From positions 82,501-146,500 of the forward strand of contig JACVTC010000126.1 of assembly GCA_016946835.1 (NCBI GenBank): a stretch of 64,000 nt of DNA. The letters run 5' to 3'. Under the pieces are notes generated by a model. That model ran no database searches. It worked only from the letters and a program-made list of their open reading frames with translations, and was not told the DNA's origin. This document shows positions 24,101-35,879 of this stretch, one piece after another (the stretch's first letter is position 1; each line of letters opens with the position of its first letter). Position numbers and translations under genes: made by a program. This stretch comes from Neocallimastix lanati (nom. inval.). Its lineage: Eukaryota; Neocallimastigomycota; Neocallimastigomycetes; Neocallimastigales; Neocallimastigaceae.

Positions 24101-24190
24101 TTATTTCACCATTGTACATTGGGAAGCCTCTTTCGTACTCTGCAAGGTACACATAAGTCATAATCACATCTTCTATCACACTATTATAAT
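21190..24190 (-). mobile_element. Ty3/gypsy chromovirus relic 2 (broken)
   Basis: A second fossil of the same chromovirus family as relic 1, same strand. Parts recognised in element order: gag (~24.19-23.4 kb), protease region (~23.3-22.85 kb), integrase (~22.78-22.0 kb) and chromodomain region (~21.96-21.78 kb). Integrase and chromodomain parts align with 13.5-14.5 kb of relic 1 with many differences. Beyond the chromodomain, 21.19-21.72 kb shares CCTCTCTATT-GAGTT and a GTAAAA-GTAAGTTT block with 12.87-12.96 kb, so it is probably LTR-related. A ~370-base block inside it (21236-21605) has no counterpart in relic 1. It is broken in many places and old. Confidence 0.82.
21497..21537. repeat. 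Strong hairpin in the LTR-like region of gypsy relic 2
   Basis: GTCTTACACTTCTTTT and its near-perfect complement AAAAGAAGTGTAGGAC flank a loop around CCATTTATGA. The stem has 12 unbroken base pairs, extendable to about 15. It may be a small insertion end or a terminator-like structure of the element. No function is assigned. Confidence 0.6.
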
Positions 24191-25728
24191 AATTTTAATA
24201 ATACTTTATTAATTTTATAATTTAGTTAATTATTTCCACCAGAATCAACTTATTTATTGTGATTTACACATAAACCTCTATCAATTTTTCCATATTGACA
24301 ATCTTCATATTTATTATATATCACATTTATTTGTTTTAGATATTTAAATATACATTTTTTTTTCTTCTTCACCTTTTTCATTGAATATTTATTGGATTTT
24401 ATTCATAATTATTGAATTACTTACGATTCTAAATTATTTTTTTTTTTTCACTGCTAGAATTACATTTTTCAATATTCAAAATTCAATGTTAATTTTTTTT
24501 TTTTTACCTCCAGTTTTTAAAATATGTCTTTCTATATCATTATATCTATTTATAGTTTCATCCTAAAATAAATGATATGGAAATATGGAATTGTATTTAA
24601 AATAATAATTTTATTTTAAAATTTTATTAATCCTATTTTAATAATTTATTAATTTCTAAAATATTTTAAAACATATTTTCAATTTAAATAATTTTTTTTT
24701 AAAAGATAGAAAATTATATTAGCAAAACATTATATTTTATATATATTCAGTAATATTATAAAATATTTAATTAATAAAAAAAAATATAAATTATTGAAAC
24801 TTATTTAAATACTTTGAATTATAATAATATTATTTTATTAATATTATTTTTCTTTGCATTTAAAATATTTATTTGAAATTTATTTATCAAATTTAATATA
24901 TTATTATAAACATGAAAAGGATGACAAAATTTGAGCTAAAATGAAATAAAAATAATGGAATTAATAAAATTGATATATTTAAAATATAAAATATTTTTAA
25001 ATATTATATCAGATGGTAATGAGGGAAGGTCTTCAAACCTTGAAAAGAATTATGAAAAGATGGTATAGTAAGTTTTATTAAAAAACTTTTTACAAAGGTT
25101 AGATATTTATGTTTCTGTAAAATTAATACAAAAATATTCTACAAGAAATAATGAATGGATAATATATTTTATTAAATAAAAATAATTTTGTATTATAGAA
25201 ATTTTTAAATTATGAATATATTCATATTAATATAGATATAAATAAATTTATTTGAAATTTGTCTTAAAAAACAAATTTGAATTAATAGAAGCATTGGATT
25301 ATTTTTATATAAATTTTTTATTCATTTAATTAAATCGCACTCTTTTATCTTTTATTTATAATACTTTTAAAAATAAGAATATTTATTATAATGTAAAAAG
25401 AAATTCTATATATATAAAATTCAATAACATTTTTCGTTTTATACAATAATATAAATAATATGAAATTTATTTATTTACTTAATAAAATTTTTTATTAATT
25501 TTTTAAAACCTTAATAAAATTAAAATAAAAGTTATATATTTTACCATGAAGAAAAAAAAATATAAATATATAGTTTTATAAATATTAATAAATTTATTAA
25601 TGACATTTAATAGAATAAAAAAAATAAATAAAATTTTTTTATTTAAAAAAGAAAATTCAAATTCGATTAAGCATTTCATTTCATAATCTTATTATTTTAA
25701 TAATTGTAAAAGTTAAGAATTAAATAAC

Positions 25729-25735
<7 letters not shown>
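24191..25735. other. AT-rich intergenic DNA
   Basis: After the retroelement relic the sequence returns to near-pure A+T. Short Ser/Phe-rich open stretches at 24.2-24.6 kb are typical of this composition. No gene seen. Confidence 0.5.
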
Positions 25736-25759
<24 letters not shown>

Positions 25760-25950
25760 GATAAAATAATACTAAAATGGTTTTCATATTTAGTAATAAT
25801 GATATATTAATTTATTATTAATTGTTTTCAACCTTAAAAATAATATAAAATGTTTTATTCTTAAAATAAAAATTTATAAATGTTCATATTTATTCAAAAT
25901 ATGCAGTAAATATTATTATTAATTAGTATTATTTGGATGTATTTTCATCC

Positions 25951-26008
<58 letters not shown>

Positions 26009-26400
26009 ATTATTATTATTATTGTTATTATTAATGTTCAATCAAATTTCAAATATCGTAATTAGTAATAATAAAGCAAAAAAAAAAAAAAAAAAAAAAA
26101 AAGAAAGAAAGAAAGAAAATAAATAAAATAATAAAAAATATAGTTTTATATATTTAAAAATAATGATATATTGATTATTATCAATTGTTTATAATATTAA
26201 AAACAATATAAAGTACTTTATCGTTAATATGAAAAAAAATAAAATTTTATAAATGTTTATATTATTTAAAATATGCAATAAATTTGTTATTATTTTTATT
26301 ATTATTATTATTATGATTATCAATGATCAAGTAAATATTATATATATTCATAATAATAAAAAAATATTTTTATTTATTTTTTTAAATTATAATAATAATT
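25735..26400. repeat. Diverged tandem pair of ~0.33-kb repeats with AAT arrays
   Basis: Two consecutive copies lie about 364 bases apart. Each has a long poly(A), then AATAATGATATATT, TTATAAATGTT-ATATTTA, AAAATATGCA-TAAAT and an ATT array (longest ~25960-26020). They are roughly 75% alike by eye. The second runs into the left arm of the large inverted repeat. Confidence 0.6.
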
Positions 26401-26913
26401 TTATTCATATTTATCAATTTAATAATTAATTTTATCATATATACTAATACACATAAAATTTATACTTCTAATTTATTTAATATTAATTTATTTATTATGA
26501 TATTGAATTAAATTACAAGTACTTATTAATAATAATTTATTTTACTATTAATAAATTTTTCACATATTAGTATATTTAATATATATGTAATTTTATATAA
26601 TAAAATTTATATTTAAAAAAAAAGGATTTATTCAAAGCATTTATATAAAGAAAAAGTATTCTTTATATCAATATATTATTTTATAATACTGAAAATGTAA
26701 TATTTGTATATAAGAGTTTAATTTTTTTTTTTAAATTAGATGTTTTACTTAAATAATTGATAATAAAGTTTATTTTCTTTTTTACATTTTTTATATAAAC
26801 TTCTCATAATATTTTTAATAATAAATAAACTTTTTTTTTCAAAAATCTTTTCTTTAAAAATTCACTTTGGATCCTTAGTTTAATAAAAAGATATTTTTAT
26901 GTTTGTACCTCCC
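26231..26913 (+). repeat. Large inverted repeat, left arm
   Basis: About 683 bp, matching the reverse complement of 35880-36577 at roughly 90% or better by eye. Long identical runs include GGGAGGTACAAACATAAAAA, AAAGTGAATTTTTAAAGAAA and ATATTATGAGAAGTTTATAT (read from the inner edge). One ~20-bp indel is obvious. The arms enclose ~9 kb with the protease and transglutaminase-like genes. Confidence 0.85.
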
Positions 26914-27028
26914 AAAAAAAAAGAAAAAAAAAATTAAAATAAACTTTTTTTTTATAAATCTTTTCCTTAAAAAATACACTTAGGAACCTCTATTAAATAA
27001 AAAGATATTTTATTTTTGTATACCAAAA

Positions 27029-27222
27029 TTAACATATATTAACGACCTTTTTAATACAGAAAATTTTATTATTATTAATTTTTTTTTTTTTTTTTTGATT
27101 TAAATAAAGATTATGTAAATAAATAAATAAATAATATATGTATAATATATAAATATAAATTAAATAAATAATTAATTATAAACACATAATTCCCAAATTA
27201 AGATTTCGGATTTAATATAAAA
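27029..27222 (+). repeat. Inner inverted repeat, left copy
   Basis: About 194 bp from AACATATATTAACGACC to the AATTCCCAAATTA...TTTAATATAAAAAA segment. It is the reverse complement of 31899-32085 with near 90% identity by eye. The shared run TTATGTAAATAAATAAATAA is only partly informative, but the outer segments are specific. Confidence 0.75.
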
Positions 27223-28220
27223 AAAAAGATATGTGTTATTTTATTTAAAAAATTTAATTAAATATAAAATTTTTTAATTTATTTCTTTTAATAAAAATAA
27301 TAATAATAATAAATTTATTGTTTTTTAATTTATTTTTTTTTATCTAATATAATAAAAAAAATAAAAAATAAAAAATAAAAAATAAATTTAGTTGATAGTT
27401 TTTTAATTTAAATTTTTTTTTTTCTTTTATATATATAATATTTTTTTTCTTAAATTTAAAGAAATAATAATTAACATTATAAAATGTTTTAAAATTTTTT
27501 ATTGTTTTATTAAGAATATATATTAAAAAAATTTTTTTTTCAAAAATATTTAATAATATATAAAAGCATAAATATGAAAAAAAATATTTTATTATACAAA
27601 AAATAATACATATTATATGAATTAAACACTGATAAAATGTATTCTATTTCAAGAAAAAAAATATTATTATTAATTAGATAGAAAAGATGAATTACTAAAT
27701 AAACTATTTATTTTAATTATAACAAATATTTAATAAAGTATTTTAGATTTAATCAATTTTTTTAACTATAAATATAAATAAAATATTAAAATGTATATGT
27801 TTATATATCAAATAAATAAATACTTTATTAATTTTAAATATAATATATATAAATTTATATTTTATTAAAACATATATTTATATATTTCATATTTAAAAAA
27901 TAAAATAGAATACTAATAAAATAATGCATATTAATAATAAAAACAATTTTTTAACTATTAAAGAATAATTTTATTATATTTTTATTTAATATATTTATTG
28001 AATTGTATCAAAAGAAAAATAAATGTTATGTAATAATAATATTTTTATTCATATTTACCAATTTATTATTTCATTTTATTATATGTATTAATTCAAAGTT
28101 ATTTATATTAATGTATTATTATATCAATATATTATTATATAATATTATACCGAAATATAATATATGTATATAAAAGTTTAAATTTTTTTTTTTTTTAAAT
28201 TAGATGTATTACTTTAATTT

Positions 28221-28671
28221 TTTATTTGTAAATAAATAATAAACTTTTTTTTCCTTTTTTTATATCTTTATATAATTGATAATAAACTTTTTTTTTCCTT
28301 TTTTTATATCTTTATATAAAACTTCACAATAGTAATTTTAATATTAAATAAACTTTTTAAAAATCTTTTATTTAAAAAATTTAAGAATAAAAATTGATTT
28401 GTTAATGTTTTTTAATTAAATGGAAAAATATTTTTATATTTAATTAAAAAAAAAATTTTATTTGTAAATAAATAATAAACTTTTTTTTCCTTTTTTTATA
28501 TCTTTTTTTTCCTTTTTTTATATCTTTATATAAAACTTCACAATAGTAATTTTAATATTAAATAAACTTTTTAAAAATCTTTTATTTAAAAAATTTAAGA
28601 ATAAAAATTGATTTGTTAATGTTTTTTAATTAAATGGAAAAATATTTTTATATTTAATTAAAAAAAAAATA
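28221..28671. repeat. Tandem duplication, period ~236 bp
   Basis: The unit starting TTTATTTGTAAATAAATAAT at 28221 repeats from 28457. The second copy is nearly identical, including TTCACAATAGTAATTTTAAT and GATTTGTTAATGTTTTTTAA. It is also a diverged relative of the 26.2-26.9 kb inverted-repeat arm. It must be young, given so few differences. Confidence 0.8.
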
Positions 28672-28701
28672 CTTAACTGTATTTGGATTTTTAGAATTTT
28701 T

Positions 28702-28736
<35 letters not shown>

Positions 28737-29661
28737 CTAAATAATATAAAGGAATATTTTTTGGGTCATAATTTTTACTTATTATAAACTATATATTTTT
28801 ATATTTTAATTATTTTTTATGAAATTTTTTTATAATTTTTTTATATAAAATTTTATTTAATTCAAAGTATTTAATTATCAAAATTTTATTTAATTTTAAG
28901 ATTATTTTAACTTTAGTTTACTTAATATATATTAAATATTATTCAAGTATTAAAAGTAATTCATTAAAGGTTTTTTATTATTTAAACTTTTTTTATTTTG
29001 TTTTAAATCTATTGAATTTAAATAAAAAATGTATTTATTATTTTTATTATTTATGAAATAATTAGTTTATTTATTTATTTATATGTTTAATTTATTTATT
29101 TATTTATTTTGCTGTTTATTTATTTATTTATATAGTTGTTTGTTTATTTGTTTGTTTGCTGGTTTATTTATTTGTTTTTTTTTAGTTATTTGCTTGTTTG
29201 TTTGCTTTTTTCTTTGTTCATTTCCATTATTTATTAAAATTCATTTTAATACAATTAATAATATAAATTTCTTATGATTCATCATGAATAAATAATTTTT
29301 ATTTATTTAAACCTTATAAAATATATATATATATTATATAAATTTAATGTTTATAAAATATATTACAATATATAAAATTTTTATAAATAATATATATATT
29401 TATAATATTTTTATTATTATGTATTTCTATTTATTTATATATTTAAAATACTTATTTTAATTTTATATTCAACTTTTTAAATTTATTTTAATTTTTTCCT
29501 TTTTTATTTATAATATATTAATATATATTATTTTTTTGATTTCTTATTTTATTTATATTTAATTTAAATCATTTAATAAATGACTAATAAAATGATAGAG
29601 TTATTACATAAATATTTATAATCAAATATAATTAAACAATTTGATTTTATTTAACTTTCGT
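28672..29661. other. AT-rich 3' flank of the protease gene
   Basis: Nothing coding. It holds T runs, TTTA/TTTG repeats (29065-29215) and TA repeats. Confidence 0.5.
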
Positions 29662-30986
29662 TTAATCTGAAAATTCATCCAATAATACATCTGATTTTGA
29701 AGATTGATAAACAATTTTTTTACCATTATTGAGAAAACGGTTTGGTGTATTCTCATCTAAATCTCTAATGACATCTTTGAGAGAGAGATCAATTAGTTTT
29801 TCTTTCATTAAATAGAATGTATAATCTATGTTTGAATTTTCAGACATAATTGTTGCAACAACACCAGCAGTAATTGCAGAAGAAAAAGAAGTTCCAGATA
29901 CCATTTCAAGAATTTCATTGTTTCCTTCTCTAGAAACTCGAATGGTACCTGGAGCAAATAAATCTACACATTCACCATAGCTAGTGTAAATTGCTGGCTC
30001 ATATACATCTTCCATACCTAAATCATAAATGTAATTATTACTGATAGCCCCAATTGGAATTACGCCCTCACAACTGGTATATATTTGACCGATGCAATTG
30101 CTTTCATAAGTATTACCTGCTGATACTATGATAATAATACCATAATTTATTAATTCAGTAATTTTATTTTGAATACTTTGGGAATAGCACTCTACTCCAT
30201 ATTCACAACCACGTGAAATATTAACAACAGTTTTATGAGGTGTGGCATGTTGTTTAATGTAATCCAAAGCTGTAAGGTCGTCAGAATCACCATAATCAGT
30301 AGCTAACATATGAAGATTAGCTTTTTTGGCTACACCATTTATTTTTCCTATAGCAGCAATGGAAACTAGGGTTCCATGTTCATCATCATCTAAGCTTTCA
30401 ATTAAACAATCTTCCATTTTGTAAACTGGATTGAATTCACCATTTTCAATTCGGCCGTCACATGTAATTATTCTTTCATCTGGAGTATTTTTATATGTAT
30501 CAAAATCAGCTTCATGAAGATTAATATTGAGACCACTGTCTATGACATATAGATCTATTCCTTTACCAGCAGTTGATGGAAAATAATAATTATTATCATA
30601 AGTATAATTAGAATTTTCTGTATATTTATATTGACCCTGAGAAATCAAAGATAAATGACTGTAAGCTAAAGTCTCATTATTAAATTGATTTTCTTGTATT
30701 TCCAAACCTTTCCATTTAGTTTCATTTAAAATATCTTCACTGTTATAATATTTATTTGAAGAAATATTATTTTCCATAGTGTTAATACTACGAAAGGCAA
30801 CAGTCCTTTTGGATATTTTGCAATGGATGACATTTGGAAGCTTTTTTATAATTTTTACAACTTCATCTGAAAGATAGGCTCGAATAACATAATAATTTAA
30901 TACTGGACAAATAAATTTTACTAATTCAGATTTTATTGGAGTATATTCCACAATATTTTGAATTTTTTTATTATTAGTTTTAAAAA

Positions 30987-31050
<64 letters not shown>

Positions 31051-31455
31051 GTTATTTTTCTTATTATTATTATTATTGTTATTTTTCTTATTTATTTTAA
31101 ATGGCCTATTATTACTGGCAAAATGAAATTTCATTATTTTACTATTGTTCTTTTCATTATTTCCACGTTTTTTTAATTTAGAAGAAACTTCCAATTCATT
31201 TAATTTTTCATCAATACTACCGTCTTTTAAAGCATAAGTTTCTTTATGATTTTCAATAATTTCATATATATCATTCATTATATCATTAACCATCTCGTTA
31301 ATAGCAATTTGAGTAGATACACTTTCTTTATCATATTCTTTATCGTTAGAGCTTCTTCTTATTGAAATAAGATAATAATTATTTTCAGCTAATAAACAAT
31401 GAAATAAATAGTTGAATATTATAAATATTATAAATATAAATGAACAATTATTCAT
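29662..31455 (-). CDS. Secreted subtilisin-like serine protease (S8)
   Basis: This 597-residue preproprotein would hydrolyse proteins outside the cell. A signal peptide covers ~1-23. A propeptide follows, with an I9-like stretch (YVIRAYLSDEVVKIIKKLPN), interrupted by a ~30-residue Asn tract (~124-160) coded by AAT repeats. The S8 catalytic domain starts near 297. Its triad is Asp306 (YVIDSGLN), His360 (DDEHGTLVS) and Ser523 (SGTSFSS), with the oxyanion Asn448 (SAGN). Order and spacing are of the proteinase-K/subtilisin type, and several Cys in the domain suggest disulfides. The start at 31455 gives the signal peptide directly and follows an AT-only leader. It is the only gene between the inner inverted repeats. 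All key residues are present, so it is probably active. Substrate and target (feed protein, competitor, own surface) are unknown. Confidence 0.93.
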
Positions 31456-31898
31456 TTTTATTTAAAAATATTTTTATATTAATATATTAATAATTACTTC
31501 TTTTAATATTTTTATTATTTTTATTTATTTATTTGTTTATTTATTTATTTATTTATTTATTTATTTGTTTATTTATTTATTTATTTATTTATTTGTTTAT
31601 TTGTTTGTTTATTTATTTATTTTTTTATTTTTAACTATATAATTTATAATAGTTAAAATTTCTTTTATTTTGTTAAAAAAAAAATTTAAAAATAAAAATT
31701 AAATAAAAAAAAATAAAATTTTAAAAAAAAAAAAAAAAGTAAAATAAAAAAAAATAAAATAAAATAAAAAAAATATATATATATATACAATATTTATTAA
31801 ATAATAAAAGTTAATATATAAAAAAATGAAAAGTATTATGAAAAATTTAAAATTTAATTATTTTTTTTAAATAATAAATAACATAAAACAAAACAATT
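31456..31898. other. Upstream region of the protease gene
   Basis: A pronounced TTTA/TTTG tetranucleotide repeat (31515-31622) and A-rich runs lie just 5' of the minus-strand protease start, probably including its promoter. No motif can be named. Confidence 0.5.
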
Positions 31899-32085
31899 TT
31901 TTTATATTAAATCTTAAATCATAATTTGGGAATTTTGTATTTATAATTAATTATTTATTTAATTTATATTTATATATTATACATATATTATTTATTTATT
32001 TATTTACATAATCTTTTTATTTTAATAAAAAAAAATTAATAATAAGATTTTCTGTATTAAAAAGGTCTTTAATATATGTTAATGT
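31899..32085 (-). repeat. Inner inverted repeat, right copy
   Basis: About 187 bp, partner of 27029-27222. Together the pair brackets the subtilisin-like gene alone, nested inside the larger 26.2/36.6-kb pair. Confidence 0.75.
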
Positions 32086-32159
32086 ATATAAATATATTAT
32101 TATTTTATGGATTAATTATTTTTTAAATATTAAAAATGAATAATTTTAATTGATTTATT

Positions 32160-32519
32160 GGATCGACCTCCGTCAGTATTAAATCTTCACGATTTTTTCC
32201 TCTGGGTTTGCATGAAAGGTTAAGAATTAAACAATACTCAGGTAGATATGTTTTCTATATTTCTAACACTATAAGAATCCCATTGGGTAAGCCTTGTCTG
32301 AGAGGATTACAGTTTCCAGCTCCTCTGGGATGGAAAGGACGTCACCTATAGTGGGCTATGCTTTCCCTTGAGGATCGCGTATGGTGCTTCTATATGGAGT
32401 TTCTTTGCTTGTGGGGAGTTGCGAGCGTCAATACCATACCGGTATGGCAGTTAATCATACACCTATATTAACATATGGGGGAGACAAAAATCTTCAGTCT
32501 ATAAAAAAAAAAAAAAAAA
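32160..32519 (+). mobile_element. 360-bp retroposed segment (SINE or 5'-truncated LINE) with poly(A) and target duplication
   Basis: A G+C-richer block starts GGATCGACCTCCGTCAG and ends in an 18-base A run. It is flanked by the direct repeat AATTGATTTATT (32148-32159 and 32520-32531). Poly(A) plus a ~12-bp duplication is the mark of LINE-type (target-primed) retroposition. One frame near the end reads NHTPILTYGG, reminiscent of the C-terminal part of some LINE reverse transcriptases, but no other domain supports that. A SINE mobilised by a LINE is equally possible. No convincing A/B boxes were found. Confidence 0.7.
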
Positions 32520-32531
32520 AATTGATTTATT

Positions 32532-33616
32532 TCAATTATTCTATAATAATTGAGATAAAGTAAATTGTGTAATATATTATATATTTAATTAAAAATTAAG
32601 TGATATTTAAATAAAAAAAATTATTTTTTTATATTTTATTTTTATTATTTTTGTTATTATTAAAGTTAATATTATTATATTTTTTTTTTCATTTATTATT
32701 TTATATTATATATTATATTTAATTAAGAAATAAATATTTATAATACAAATAGTTTTATATATATGTATATATAAAATAAATAGTTTATAAATAAATAAAT
32801 AAAATAAGTTTATGAACAAATATTTAATTTATTCAAAAAAAAAAAAAATAAAAATAAAAATAATTATATATGTATTAAAAAAATTATTATACATAATTAT
32901 TTTTAACTTTAAATATATCATCTATTTGAAGGGATTAAAGATATTACAGTTTAAATACTAAAATAATGATATTATTAAATATTATATCAATAATTTCAAA
33001 TTATTTAGAGTTTGAAACTGTTAATAATGAAGATTATTACTAAAAATGTAAGTTTATTTTTTTTTTATTTTTATTTTGTTTTAATTTTTATATTAAAAAA
33101 AAATGATGATTTGGCTTTGAATTATTTACAAGATATATATAAAAATCTTTATATATTAATAATTTTTTAAATCGATTTATATTCAATTAAAAATAATGTT
33201 TTCATTAATAAAATCATTAATAATCACCAAAATTAACATAAGATAATATTACTTATTTAGTAATATAAATTATAATTCATTTTAACAAAAATAGATGTTA
33301 TTTTAATTATTTAAGTTTTGAAATATATACAATATTTAATATTATTATTAGGCACTTTAATTCTAATTTTTTCAAAAAGAGCAAAAAAATAAAATAAAAT
33401 CAGTCAGATTAGAATTTTCTATTAAAATAACAAAATAATAAAAATATTAATAATTATATTTCTATTTTTTAATGATAATATTAAAGTATTAAAGAAAAAA
33501 AAAACTATAAAAACAGTTATTTTTGCTTCAAAAATTTTAATAATCAAAAAAAAATTAAACAAAGTAATAAAATATAACATTTAAATTAATTTTTTTTAAA
33601 AAAAAATAAGAAAAAA
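32532..33616. other. AT-rich upstream region of the transglutaminase-like gene
   Basis: No gene. The last ~120 bases are A-rich (33540-33616), ending in GAAAAAA before the start codon, as in many fungal leaders. Confidence 0.5.
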
Positions 33617-34675
33617 ATGAAAAGTTTTATAATCTTAAATTTAATTGTATTTTTACAATTATTCTTAATTGCTCATTCTAAAGCTGTCGCCGATGAAAGT
33701 AATGAATTAAAAACAATTCCAAAAACTTTAGTTACTTTAGATAAATATAAGAATGTAACCGATTGGAGAAATGATGGTAATGCTAACAAGAATCTTCAGC
33801 CTCTTGTTATTGATTCTGAAAAACTTACTAAAAAGATTTCTTCCAATAAGATAGATAATCCATCTGCTATCTATTATAAAAGTCAACTCAATGATTTTGA
33901 ATTGTCTATTTATAATGCTTTAGAAAAGATCTGTAATCAAAGAGTAGTTAAGTCTTTAGCTGCTACCATTACCAATTTAGATGGTTTTAAAGCCAAAGAA
34001 TATGAATTTGATAATCTTGTTGGTAGAGCTGTTGGTGCTTTCATGAGAGATAATCAAGAATATTGGTGGATCCATTCTTATGAAAGAAGTGGTTTGCTTG
34101 TTAATGGATATGTTAGTTATGTAACCGTTGAAATTGTTTCTGAATATACAATTTCTGAAATTAACAAGTATAATCCTGAAGTTTTAAATGTTGCTCAAAG
34201 TATTGCTGAACGAGCTAGCAAAGAAAAAACTTTATACAAAAAGTTATTGTATATTCACGATTATTTAGTCAAAAGTATTACTTACACTAATGATGGTAAA
34301 AGTTCTGTTTATCATAATCTTTATGGTGCTCTTATCAACAAGAAGTGTGTTTGTGGTGCTTATGGTGAAGCCTTCGCTGTCATTTCTAGATTAGTTGGTG
34401 GTTATGTTATTGGAGTTAACAGTTACACCCATGGCTGGGATTATGCTAAAATTGGAAAGGATTGGTATGCTGTCGATGCTACCTTAGATGACCATGATGA
34501 TGGAAAAGAACCAAGTCATAACTATTTCTTAGTTGGTACTAATACTGTTGTTGATGATGATGGTCACAGATACAAAGATGAAAAAGAAATTAGAACAATA
34601 GCTGATTACATTGAAGTTGAAAATGCTACTGGATTTATATTCCCAACTCTTTCCAAAGAAAAATGCATTGAGTAA
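33617..34675 (+). CDS. Secreted transglutaminase-like (papain-fold) protein
   Basis: This 352-residue protein has a signal peptide (~1-23, MKSFIILNLIVFLQLFLIAH) and a C-terminal transglutaminase-like domain (~205-300). Its catalytic triad is visible: Cys246 (KKCVCGAYGEAF), His272 (YTHGWDYAKI) and Asp287 (WYAVDATLDD). This is the bacterial/archaeal 'transglut core' arrangement, with Cys, His and Asp in order and an LYKKLLYIHDYLVKSITY helix before it. These enzymes act as protein cross-linkers or as cysteine peptidases; which applies cannot be told. The N-terminal half has no domain I recognise. It has no intron and is more codon-biased and less AT-rich than its neighbours, in line with good expression. 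A bacterial origin by transfer in the rumen is plausible for this family in gut fungi, but is not shown here. Confidence 0.88.
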   Translation: MKSFIILNLIVFLQLFLIAHSKAVADESNELKTIPKTLVTLDKYKNVTDWRNDGNANKNLQPLVIDSEKLTKKISSNKIDNPSAIYYKSQLNDFELSIYNALEKICNQRVVKSLAATITNLDGFKAKEYEFDNLVGRAVGAFMRDNQEYWWIHSYERSGLLVNGYVSYVTVEIVSEYTISEINKYNPEVLNVAQSIAERASKEKTLYKKLLYIHDYLVKSITYTNDGKSSVYHNLYGALINKKCVCGAYGEAFAVISRLVGGYVIGVNSYTHGWDYAKIGKDWYAVDATLDDHDDGKEPSHNYFLVGTNTVVDDDGHRYKDEKEIRTIADYIEVENATGFIFPTLSKEKCIE

Positions 34676-35879
34676 TGGATTATTTAATTAAAAAAGCATA
34701 AATAATAAAATAAAATAAAATAAATAATAAATAAATAAATATTATTAAAAAATATATTAATATAATAAAAATTATTTAATAAAGTCATTTATATAATAAC
34801 TTTTTTATAAAATTTTATTAAATAAAGATTTAGAAAAACGATATATTAAATAATATAAAAATTAAAAAATATAAATATAATTAGAAAAATAAATAATAAA
34901 GTATAAAAATGCTTAAATATATAATTTTAAAAGTAAAAAAAAAATATAAATTAAAAAAGTAGAAAAAAAATATAAATTAAAAAAGTAAAAAAAAAAAAAA
35001 TATGTAAAAGTGTTATAAAAATTTGTAATATCAAAAGATATTTTTAAATAAATAATAAAAATAAAAATTAAAAAACTTGATTTATATAAAAAAAATTAAA
35101 ATTTAATAAATTTTTGAATAAAAAAAATATTTATTATTTTTTTATTATTTTATATTAATGTAGCAAATACATAAATCTAAATTATGAACAAAATATTTTG
35201 ATTAAAGTGATTGATAATAATTCTATTAATAAATATTTTATTTTATTTTTATTTTTTTTTTTTTTTTTTTGGAAATATTTTACAATAACTATTGTTATTA
35301 TAAATATTATTAATAGTAATTTAAGATCTTTAATTTCATTGGTAAATAAATTAATAATAATAATGAGTACATAATAGATTTTTATGTATTAATTTTATTC
35401 CATTCCTGTTGGGTAGCAATAAATTATATTAAATAAATTTAAATCAAACCATACTACCAAAAATCTAATAAAACTTTATTTCCTTTGCTGAAATATTTAT
35501 AATAATTTAAGTTTATAATTTTATTTTATTACTACGTATGAATAGTAATTATAAATAAATTTTTAATATAAACTTTTTTCTTTTATTATTATATGTCTTA
35601 TAAAAAAAATTAATATAACAAATAATAAAAATTTTAATTTAAAAAATAATAAAAGGTTTAATTTAAAAAATTTAATCAGTAAACCAATTTTATTAAAATT
35701 TTAAAAATTAAAAAATTCTGTAAATTTAAAGTTTATATATTAAAATTTATATTCTATACAATATTTCAATATAAATTACCAAAAAATAGTTTAAAAAATT
35801 TTTATATTTTTTAATTTAATTAAAATAAACATTTTATTATTTCAATATTTAAATTAATAAAATACAATTATTTTTTTTT
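34676..35879. other. AT-rich 3' flank of the transglutaminase-like gene
   Basis: A/T repeats and poly(A) runs only. A slightly richer patch at 35395-35465 has no coding sense. Confidence 0.5.

Noticed and set aside
22742-24566. Plus-strand frames of 60-90 codons in the 22.7-24.6 kb region
   Set aside because: They are shadows opposite the minus-strand gypsy relic or low-complexity T-rich text.
32381-32563. Short plus-strand frame as a host gene
   Set aside because: It lies within the retroposed 360-bp unit and runs into the poly(A) tail.
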